A stretch of 58,186 nt of DNA from Streptococcus pseudopneumoniae (GTDB taxonomy: Bacteria; Bacillota; Bacilli; Lactobacillales; Streptococcaceae). The stretch lies in contig NZ_JWAJ01000123.1 in the NCBI RefSeq assembly GCF_001068775.1, forward strand, positions 1-58,186. Direction: 5' to 3'. Shown piece after piece: positions 16,804-22,404 of the stretch (position 1 is its first letter; each line of letters starts with the position of its first letter). Position numbers and translations under genes: made by a program. The notes beneath the pieces were generated by a model. The model had not been told where the DNA came from, made no database searches, and was given only the letters and a program-made list of their open reading frames with translations.

Positions 16804-17019
16804 ATGAATGAACTAGATTTAACCAATACACAGGCGGTTATCTTTTCCGTGGTATTGATTGGCTTGCTGCTTTATTTAAACCACCGAGACCGCAAAAAAA
16901 GCGCCCAAATGGAGCGAGAAAGCAAACAGACGATAGAAACACCTAGCGAGGATTTAAACCCTGATTATGGGCGATATATCCAGCTTGCAGGGGTAGACGT
17001 ATGGGGAGGAATTGAATGA
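16804..17019 (+). CDS. small single-pass membrane protein
   Basis: A 71-aa protein with one N-terminal helix (AVIFSVVLIGLLLYLN, about 12-27), then basic residues (HRDRKKSAQ) and an acidic tail. ATG 16804 directly follows GAGGAGGGG. The stop overlaps the next start (ATGA at 17016), so translation is coupled. Function unknown. Confidence 0.65.
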   Translation: MNELDLTNTQAVIFSVVLIGLLLYLNHRDRKKSAQMERESKQTIETPSEDLNPDYGRYIQLAGVDVWGGIE

Positions 17020-17360
17020 GCCTGACAGAGAATGACAAACGAGTATTAAGACTAATCAAAGTGGGGGCTGAGAACTCCATAACAGGGGCAGAAATCAGCT
17101 TACTCACTAAGCTAGCAGAAAGAACCGTACAGGACATTATCAGCCGTCTGATCACGCGCTACGGTGTTCCTATCATCGGGGTACGTCACGGAGCTTTCAG
17201 AGGCTACTTTATCCCAGCTAACAAAGAGGAGCTACTGGATGGAGCAAAGGCATTCTATAACCAAGTGCAAGAGGAGCAGAAGCGCCTAACTGTCCTTTTG
17301 AATGCCGATTTAGAGCTACAAGCAACTACTGAAGGGGGCGGAAGAATATGTTTAGTTTAA
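17016..17360 (+). CDS. winged-helix DNA-binding protein
   Basis: A 114-aa protein. Residues 1-70 form a likely winged helix: TENDKRVLRLIKVGAENSIT, then GAEISLLTKLAERTVQDIISRL and a wing GVPIIGVRHGAFRGYFI. The rest is helical. It overlaps its neighbours on both sides (4 bases upstream, 13 downstream), so it is part of a tight early operon. It may control replication or excision genes; no specific family is recognised. Confidence 0.65.
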   Translation: MSLTENDKRVLRLIKVGAENSITGAEISLLTKLAERTVQDIISRLITRYGVPIIGVRHGAFRGYFIPANKEELLDGAKAFYNQVQEEQKRLTVLLNADLELQATTEGGGRICLV

Positions 17361-17629
17361 GCAAGGAAAGTGAGCATGACCTGACTCATGGCATTCTGGA
17401 AGTAGTGGAAAAATACCTTGAAGTTCGTGATAGAATCAAACCGCGACTGACAGGGTTAATCTCAGCCCAGGAAGTCATGGACGAGTTAGACGTAAAATAT
17501 AAGACACTCCAAAAGTGGGAAGATGCTGGGTTAAGACGATACCAGCCCCCACTAGAAGACACTAGGAAAATCTATTATAGAATTTCTGACTTGCTGAAGT
17601 TTTTGGGGGTGGAAAATGGCAAAAACTAA
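17348..17629 (+). CDS. MerR/excisionase-like small DNA-binding protein
   Basis: A 93-aa protein. Residues 35-85 resemble a helix-turn-helix_17/MerR-type reader: LISAQEVMDELDVKYKTLQK, then WEDAGLRRYQPPLEDTRKIYY and RISDLLKFLG. Such folds serve as excisionases or replication accessory proteins in satellites. It overlaps the replisome-organizer start by 14 bases. This is the best visible Xis candidate, at low certainty, since Xis usually lies by the integrase. Confidence 0.6.
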   Translation: MFSLSKESEHDLTHGILEVVEKYLEVRDRIKPRLTGLISAQEVMDELDVKYKTLQKWEDAGLRRYQPPLEDTRKIYYRISDLLKFLGVENGKN

Positions 17630-18437
17630 AATCTACTTTTGGCTGAAAATTGATAAGAAATTTTTTGATAATCTTTTTATTAAGAGGTTAAAAAATATTC
17701 CGGGCGGTTATACTATGACCGTGATTTATATCCGATTGATGTTAGAAAGTTTAGAAAGTGACTGTATTTTATACTATGAGGGATATTTAGAAAATCTAAA
17801 AGCAGAGTTGGCTTTGAAATTAGACGTTTCTGAAGACGATATTTCTATGACTATGGCTTATTTTACCAAGTGCGGTCTCATTCAAATTGATGAAGAGAAC
17901 AACGCAGAGTTAACACAAGCAAAAGCTTTGGTACAACAAGAAACAAATCAAGCGGCATATATGAGAAAATACCGTAAAGAAAAGCAAGAAAATGAAAGAA
18001 ATCTTACAACGTTATCCAATGACATTACATTGTTAACTACGTGTAAGACAGAGATAGAGATAGATAAAGAGATAGATATAGATAAAGATATAGAGATAGA
18101 TAATAATAATACATCTATCAGTCCAAGTTTATCTGAAAATCTAAAAAATAGCGGTATCCGTATAACTGACAAACAACATCAACAGTTACTCGATTATGTA
18201 GGTCTTGACGGTATGAACTTTGAAATGCTGAATCGTGCTATTGAAATTACCTCAGAAATTCATCAACCAAGTTTTAAATACTTAAAAGCGATTTTGGAGA
18301 ATTGGAAAAAAGAGAGATTCACTTCACTTGAACAAGTAGAAGAGCATGAGAAAAAACGACAGAAGCCCACAGGAAGAACAAACACAGGAAACGACAGAGT
18401 TGTATTCCAAGAATATGATGATCCGTTGCCGTTTTAG
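17616..18437 (+). CDS. phage replisome organizer / DnaD-like replication initiator
   Basis: A 273-aa protein. Residues 1-115 match the phage replisome organizer N-terminal domain (YFWLKIDKKFFDNLFIKRLK, GGYTMTVIYIRLMLES). Residues 175-245 match a DnaB_2/DnaD C-terminal domain (LLDYVGLDGMNFEMLNRAIE through FKYLKAILENWKKE). Between them is a repetitive acidic/isoleucine linker (EIEIDKEIDIDKDIEID) coded by GATA repeats (18051-18112), a possible origin inside the gene as known for some related phages. It likely loads the host helicase to replicate the excised island. No separate primase gene is seen. Confidence 0.8.
   Translation: MAKTKIYFWLKIDKKFFDNLFIKRLKNIPGGYTMTVIYIRLMLESLESDCILYYEGYLENLKAELALKLDVSEDDISMTMAYFTKCGLIQIDEENNAELTQAKALVQQETNQAAYMRKYRKEKQENERNLTTLSNDITLLTTCKTEIEIDKEIDIDKDIEIDNNNTSISPSLSENLKNSGIRITDKQHQQLLDYVGLDGMNFEMLNRAIEITSEIHQPSFKYLKAILENWKKERFTSLEQVEEHEKKRQKPTGRTNTGNDRVVFQEYDDPLPF
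18051..18112. repeat. GATA-rich repeat inside the replisome-organizer gene
   Basis: Nine GATA units in about 60 bases, nearly pure A/T/G-purine, ending AATAATAAT. It could be an iteron/DNA-unwinding element or simply encode a flexible linker. Confidence 0.5.
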
Positions 18438-18572
18438 AAAGGAGCTTAACGAACTAAAAGCAGTACCTGACAAACACTAAAATCTTTAAACAAAATGGGG
18501 TAGATAGTACCGACCCCCTTGCAATGGTGTAACTACTAGTGACACCCTTAAAACAGAAAGAGGAAAAACAAC

Positions 18573-19106
18573 ATGACATTAAAAACATTTTCAGACAAAG
18601 CAAAAACATTCACTTTCACTTACTATTTTTGTGATCAGGCGACCGCTCAAGTAGCAGGTCACGCGCTACTGGGATACATGACTGGGACATATTGCCAGCC
18701 TGTAATCTCATTGACCTACAAGGATAAAGGCACGCTTGTCGCTGAGTATGTAGAAGATCACAAGCTAAACAAGACTTTCAAGCGTATTTGTGACAGCTTT
18801 AAAGACTACCACAAACAACCAGAAGAGGCTGCAGCGTTTGAAGAATGTTACAAACGGGAGCGCGTGCTTCAACTCAAAGAGTCAGAGGATTTTGAGAGTT
18901 TGCTCAATAAGGTTACAGACTACGGGCTAGAACTATTAGACTATGCTGATCGCTTGCTTTCTGATAAGCCTATCCCTATGGACTCTATGACCGCTTTTGG
19001 TACGTTGGAAATGCTGGGCGATGAAAGTATTAGCCTACTCCAAAAGTTGGACGTAGAAGGCGAATATAAAGGCCTGGCTGATTATGTGGCCGAGGTGGAA
19101 AGCTAG
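18573..19106 (+). CDS. hypothetical phage-like protein (177 aa)
   Basis: No family is recognised. Residues 1-60 include KTFTFTYYFCDQATAQVAGH and a TYKDKGTLVAEYVED strand-rich part. The remainder is helical and acidic (EEAAAFEECYKRERV, later LLNKVTDYGLELLDYADRLL). A good GAAAGAGG site precedes ATG. It stands 135 bases after the replisome gene and is followed by a clear terminator, so it ends the early operon. Confidence 0.65.
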   Translation: MTLKTFSDKAKTFTFTYYFCDQATAQVAGHALLGYMTGTYCQPVISLTYKDKGTLVAEYVEDHKLNKTFKRICDSFKDYHKQPEEAAAFEECYKRERVLQLKESEDFESLLNKVTDYGLELLDYADRLLSDKPIPMDSMTAFGTLEMLGDESISLLQKLDVEGEYKGLADYVAEVES

Positions 19107-19116
19107 AACTATCAAG

Positions 19117-19136
19117 AGAGGCACTAGCCTCTTTTT
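19117..19136 (+). terminator. terminator of the early satellite operon
   Basis: AGAGGC-acta-GCCTCT followed by TTTTG, ten bases after the stop at 19106. A second hairpin, AAACCCA/TTGGGTTTTT, follows near 19153-19177 and may be a backup. Confidence 0.8.
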
Positions 19137-19198
19137 GTGGTTTCACTGCTACTAAACCCAATCAATTTGGGTTTTTCTATATAGGGATTTTTGAACGA

Positions 19199-19717
19199 AT
19201 GGAAGTTATAAAATCAATAACCATAGAGACATTTATAAAGCCGATGAAAAACAAGAATATAAGTTATGGTATAGCTGAGTCGGACGGTAGAAAACTAGAG
19301 ATAGACCTAGATAATCTGTATATCACCTTTGGAAACAATCATTTTGATTTAGCAAGTATACCAGGAACCAAGGGAGGTAATCGCTACTTCTTTCTTTGTC
19401 CTATTTGTGGTAATCGATGCAGAAAACTCTATAAGAGACTTTTGCTATATGGTTGTGGATCATGCCAGAAAATACACAAATCAACACTGAACCGAAGTAA
19501 GACAGATTGCCAATACTATTGGGAGAGAGCACTGAGGGAAGCTAGAAAGGTGGAACCAGGTTGGAGTCCCAAACGTGGCGGATATATGTTCGATGGTTTT
19601 CCTGAAAGACCAAAGTATATGAAACGTGACAAGTATTATAAGCATTATCAAAAGTTTGTTTACTATACCAGAAAGGGAGATAGTTTTTGGCTGAATGGAT
19701 TGAGCAATCTGAAGTAG
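19199..19717 (+). CDS. zinc-ribbon hypothetical protein (172 aa)
   Basis: Two paired cysteine motifs (CPICGNRC near residue 74 and YGCGSC near 95) suggest a zinc ribbon. The C-terminal third is rich in Tyr, Lys and Arg (RPKYMKRDKYYKHYQKFVYY), suggesting nucleic-acid binding. Family not recognised. No strong ribosome site precedes ATG 19199, so the start is uncertain. It lies beyond two hairpins and must have its own promoter or depend on readthrough. Confidence 0.6.
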   Translation: MEVIKSITIETFIKPMKNKNISYGIAESDGRKLEIDLDNLYITFGNNHFDLASIPGTKGGNRYFFLCPICGNRCRKLYKRLLLYGCGSCQKIHKSTLNRSKTDCQYYWERALREARKVEPGWSPKRGGYMFDGFPERPKYMKRDKYYKHYQKFVYYTRKGDSFWLNGLSNLK

Positions 19718-20094
19718 TGTTTTGGAACATTTCCAAACAAATCTAAATAAAGATCATGGTTAGAAAAAAATGCTATGAATATTGTTTAGCGTTATAGTTA
19801 CAACAGTCAATTATAAGATACTAAACAGGTATGAATACGAGACAGGAGGCAGAGATACCCCCTTTATTTTTAGACGGGGGTATGTATCGTTCGGATATAA
19901 GAACGCCGCCCTCTTCTGTACGAAAAATTCCCTTTTTGAAATGTTGGAAGGTATTAGGGAATGTAGTGCTATCAGGAAGTTAGCTTGATTTTTTCACCTC
20001 TAAAGCTACCCATTAACTAAGTAGTTTAGGAGGCCTTAGATAATTTGTAGTAATGGAACAATTCTACCAAACGAACACCGTAGAAAGGTGCAAT

Positions 20095-20409
20095 ATGGAA
20101 CGTGATAGCCGAGGGAGATTTTTGCCGGGCAACCAAGTAGCAAAAGGCAACAGGGGCAACAGAAAACCAAAATATGGCAATAGCAACGCTTTGAATCATG
20201 GACTACGCAGAGGATATACTGGACTGTTACCAAGCCAAAAAGGTGGGGTATCTATTTATAAAATGGGTGCCTACCTTGGAACGCTACCAGATAAGTATTT
20301 CCACCACTCAGAAGATGGAGCGCTTTGGGTAGATTATAACGCTTGTCAGTATTTAATTTCAGTTTGTGGCTTTCCTGAAAGTATGTTTAGCGAACCAGAG
20401 GAATGGTAA
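20095..20409 (+). CDS. hypothetical protein with a terminase-small-subunit-like N-terminus
   Basis: A 104-aa protein beginning RDSRGRFLPGNQVAKGNRGN, then KYGNSNALNHGLRRG. This Gly/Asn/Arg-rich pattern resembles the N-terminus of some phage terminase small subunits and related packaging or DNA-binding proteins. The C-terminal half (KMGAYLGTLPDKYFHHSEDG) gives no assignment. I start at ATG 20095 after AAAGGTG; an upstream in-frame ATG (20053) lacks a site. Many satellites carry their own TerS to redirect packaging, but this is too short and unsure to claim that. Confidence 0.5.
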   Translation: MERDSRGRFLPGNQVAKGNRGNRKPKYGNSNALNHGLRRGYTGLLPSQKGGVSIYKMGAYLGTLPDKYFHHSEDGALWVDYNACQYLISVCGFPESMFSEPEEW

Positions 20410-20560
20410 GGTTTTGGTAAGGTATCGAAGTTTTTCAATGTAAAGGTAGCATATATAAAAAGTACAAGGTTAGTACAAGGTTACATACTTAAAAATACTA
20501 AGGTTTTACAAAGGTAGAGAGGTTTACCGAGGGTTAGAAAAGGTGAGATTTTGCTTAGGT
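20407..20560. repeat. AAGGT iteron-like cluster
   Basis: About eleven RGGT-type units occur in 150 bases. AGTACAAGGTT is perfectly tandemly repeated (20461-20482). TAAGGT occurs at 20407 and 20418, and the tail reads CTAAGGTTTTACAAAGGTAG. The spacing is near one to two helical turns in part of the array. This AT-rich array without a gene is a candidate replication origin. Confidence 0.5.
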
Positions 20561-21003
20561 AGTGGCAGTAAATATGCCTGACAAATGGCAGGGTTATGTG
20601 TGTTGAACTCCGAGCGAACGCCGAGAAAGTGGCTATATCCCCTATCATTTATCAAGCAGATAAGCGGAGTTTTTAGCCCTCTTATTTCTGATTTACTCCT
20701 TGCAGAATGATAGGCAGATAAGCAAAGAAATAACTTGCCTTAATTGCTTGCAGAATGATAAGGAAATAAGAGAGATAAAAACATCCCTTAATTGCTTATC
20801 AAACCATAAGGAGATACGGGGGCTATCTCCCTCCCCACGCGCTTCTACGAGCTTCACCCGTCATTGTACATTTTTTCTCACGGGAAATACTTCCCAGGGA
20901 ATAAATGAACCTCGAGCGAAGCTAGAGAAAACGCAAAAAGCCAAGGCTCTCCACCTCGGCAATAATTTCAACACAATTATTATATCATGGAGGAGGCCAA
21001 GGC
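20410..21003 (+). other. 594-base gene-poor stretch
   Basis: Holds the iteron-like array, a GAGCGAAC-nn-CGAGAAA motif copy (near 20611), the 48-bp repeats (20700-20843), one CACGCGC (20836) and another GAGCGAA copy (near 20914). An open frame from 20700 is in phase with the 48-bp repeats but lacks a ribosome site, so I do not call it a gene. Confidence 0.5.
20700..20843. repeat. 48-bp tandem repeat, three degenerate units
   Basis: TTGCAGAATGATA at 20700 recurs exactly at 20748, and degenerately as TTATCAAACCATA at 20796. CCTTAATTG precedes units two and three. The third unit is the most diverged. Confidence 0.7.
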
Positions 21004-21423
21004 ATGACACCAGAGCAGGTAAAAGAAAAACTAGAGGGCGTTAAGTGGATAAGCAAGGAGATCAAAGGCTTATATTTGGAATTGGAAGCCCTGGAAGGTG
21101 GTATTATCGAAAAGCCAACACTAAGCCATAGCAGGGTGCAGACAAGCAGAGAGAACAAGACAGAGAACAATCTTATAAGTGTTCTGAAGCTAAAAGAGGA
21201 TACGCTCCGGAGGATTGAGCGACTTACTGAGGAGAGAATGGCCATATCGGGGCTAATCGATAAGCTGGACAATCCACTTGAGCGTTCCGTTCTAAGACTT
21301 TTTTACTTGAATGATCTTGTTGCTTTGGAAGTCGCTGAAGAAATAGGAAAATCTACCACCTCAGTATATCGAGTAAGGCAGGAAGCTATAGAACATTTGG
21401 CAAGTATTGTAAATGCAGATTGA
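21004..21423 (+). CDS. DUF1492/ArpU-like phage transcriptional regulator
   Basis: A 139-aa protein. The first 90 residues form long helices (TPEQVKEKLEGVKWISKEIK). The C-terminus is a sigma-70 region-4-like helix-turn-helix: LDNPLERSVLRLFYLNDLVA then LEVAEEIGKSTTSVYRVRQEA. This fits the streptococcal phage DUF1492/RinA/ArpU group, which switches on late or packaging genes. AGGAGG lies 8 bases before ATG 21004. In the satellite it may control the right-end genes or sense the helper phage. Confidence 0.8.
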   Translation: MTPEQVKEKLEGVKWISKEIKGLYLELEALEGGIIEKPTLSHSRVQTSRENKTENNLISVLKLKEDTLRRIERLTEERMAISGLIDKLDNPLERSVLRLFYLNDLVALEVAEEIGKSTTSVYRVRQEAIEHLASIVNAD

Positions 21424-21475
21424 TAAAAAATAGACAGTTAAACAGGTATAAAGATTTCTAAAAAGCTATCACTCA

Positions 21476-21751
21476 TTGGTTAAATTGAGTCTAGGCGGTC
21501 AAGATGGAGCATTTGAAGCTAAAGCGCTGGAGCTACTGCGCGTGATTGAAGCCTTCAGGGACAATCTGGACGATGTACGACGTGAGATATTCGCCAATCT
21601 CTTTACAAGACGAACTGGGGAGAGGTTGAAGTTATGGCAGATATACGAGACACTAGACATTGATAGGGCTGAGTATGAACGTCTCAAAGCTGAGATACTG
21701 CTAGACTTTGCTAAAAGCTATCGTGGTGGTGTTTTGTTGAAAAAATGTTGA
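21476..21751 (+). CDS. possible second small regulator (uncertain start)
   Basis: An open frame of about 90 residues with TTG start candidates (21476 or 21485) and no clear ribosome site. The helical sequence (AFEAKALELLRVIEAFRDNL, later LKLWQIYETLDIDRAEYERL) resembles phage late-regulator fragments. It may be a remnant or a real gene coupled to the DUF1492-like gene 52 bases upstream. The reading frame runs out at the first 59-bp repeat. Confidence 0.4.
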   Translation: MVKLSLGGQDGAFEAKALELLRVIEAFRDNLDDVRREIFANLFTRRTGERLKLWQIYETLDIDRAEYERLKAEILLDFAKSYRGGVLLKKC

Positions 21752-21918
21752 GATTTAAGCGAGAGAACATGGACATTTATGGACACATATCGCCAGTTGT
21801 TGAACAGCTCATAAAATGTTGTCAGGTACTAACAAGTTCTTACACATCTCGCCAGTCGGAGAAAAACTAAAAAATGCTCTCTGGGAATGAACAATTATGA
21901 ACATATTCCACCAGAACG
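21742..21918. repeat. 59-bp spaced degenerate repeats (three units)
   Basis: CGCCAG at 21791, CGCCAG at 21850 and CACCAG at 21909 are exactly 59 bases apart. Each is preceded by a related ACA-nn-TT-n-T-nn-ACA-nAT block (for example TTATGGACACATAT). Units two and three also share AAAATG upstream. No gene covers them. Confidence 0.6.
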
Positions 21919-22090
21919 GAGAGCTAGAAGCGTATAAGTAGGCAAATGTAGGCTGAGGCTTCATATTAGCCCCTATTTTGCTTTGTTTCGTAATGGACAA
22001 CTAAAAACACCACGGATAAACTACAAGCCCTTAGAAACGAATCTGGGGGCTTTTGTGAGGTCATAATCTTATAAAGCACGCGCTTCATGG

Positions 22091-22195
22091 TATAATATAC
22101 CTATCAGCAACCAGCAACAAAAAAAGCACGTTTGACCGTGCTAGTTTCTTGCCTGCTGAACTCATCAAAACCTAGCCCTTTTGTGGGGCTTTTTT
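22091..22195 (+). ncRNA. candidate satellite small RNA
   Basis: An extended -10, TGG-TATAAT (22091-22096), predicts a start near 22103. A hairpin AGCACG-tttgac-CGTGCT follows (22125-22142). An intrinsic terminator AGCCC/GGGCT plus TTTTT ends near 22195. The RNA would be about 90 nt with no open frame. It includes an inverted copy of the 12-mer TCAGCAGGCAAG found upstream of int. Confidence 0.5.
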
Positions 22196-22226
22196 GCTCC
22201 CCTGTTTGCGTACTTTGGGGGAGCAA
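22194..22226. repeat. inverted TTGCTCCCC pair near attR
   Basis: TTGCTCCCC (22194-22202) and its exact inverse GGGGAGCAA (22218-22226) are separated by 15 bases. They match the tandem copies next to int at the left end. Confidence 0.6.
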
Positions 22227-22331
22227 GTAGTAAATAGTAATGTTAGTAATTTTTATTAAAAAGCGCGTGATATAAGGCTTAGGGAACCCTAAGGGAACAT
22301 AAAAAAATAAGTTTTTAATTGTACTACAAAA

Positions 22332-22342
22332 TCAGCTTTTTT
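22332..22342. repeat. candidate attR core
   Basis: TCAGCTTTTTT matches the attL candidate at 10430-10440 with one mismatch. Host sequence leading to the uvrA promoter, starting GGTAATAG, follows directly. Confidence 0.45.
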
Positions 22343-22344
22343 GG

Positions 22345-22373
22345 TAATAGAATTTCACTTTTTTTGGTATAAT
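22345..22373 (+). promoter_or_regulatory. uvrA promoter
   Basis: Extended -10 TTTGG-TATAAT with TATAAT at 22368-22373. The -35 hexamer at correct spacing is poor (TAATAG). The transcript would start near 22380, about 25 bases before ATG. The attR candidate lies 25 bases upstream of the -10, so island DNA replaces everything beyond the -35. Confidence 0.65.
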
Positions 22374-22404
22374 GGAAAGCAACAATGGACTAGAAAGAAG
22401 TAAC

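Larger units (their letters stand above)
10430..22342. mobile_element. phage satellite (PICI-like chromosomal island) between corA and uvrA
   Basis: About 11.9 kb interrupt the divergent corA/uvrA promoters. Order: integrase at the left end; RhuM-like and PemK-like genes; leftward CI-like repressor; rightward Cro-like gene, Rha-like regulator, small regulators, DnaD-like replisome organizer, unknown phage genes, and a DUF1492/ArpU-like regulator near the right end. No portal, capsid, tail, large terminase, holin or lysin is visible. That gene order and lack of structural genes match Gram-positive phage-inducible islands. Proposed ends are the near-identical 11-mers TCGGCTTTTTT (10430) and TCAGCTTTTTT (22332). 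Base composition is slightly more AT-rich than the flanks. Confidence 0.82.
21752..22404 (+). other. gene-free right end of the satellite and uvrA leader
   Basis: Contains most of the 59-bp repeats, an AT-rich stretch, the candidate small RNA unit (22091-22195), the inverted TTGCTCCCC pair, the attR candidate and the uvrA promoter. Frames here are short and lack ribosome sites. Confidence 0.6.

Noticed and set aside
19782-19988. Possible 68-aa protein with TTG start
   Set aside because: No ribosome site, no recognisable family and an uncommon start. It is possibly a remnant. The rest of the 19718-20094 gap shows nothing else clear.
20095-20409. Terminase small subunit of the satellite
   Set aside because: Only the Gly/Asn/Arg-rich start is suggestive; the protein is short and the helix-turn-helix expected of TerS is not clear.
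20700-21044. Open frame across the 48-bp repeats
   Set aside because: No ribosome site; the peptide is low-complexity from the repeats and overlaps the better-supported gene at 21004.
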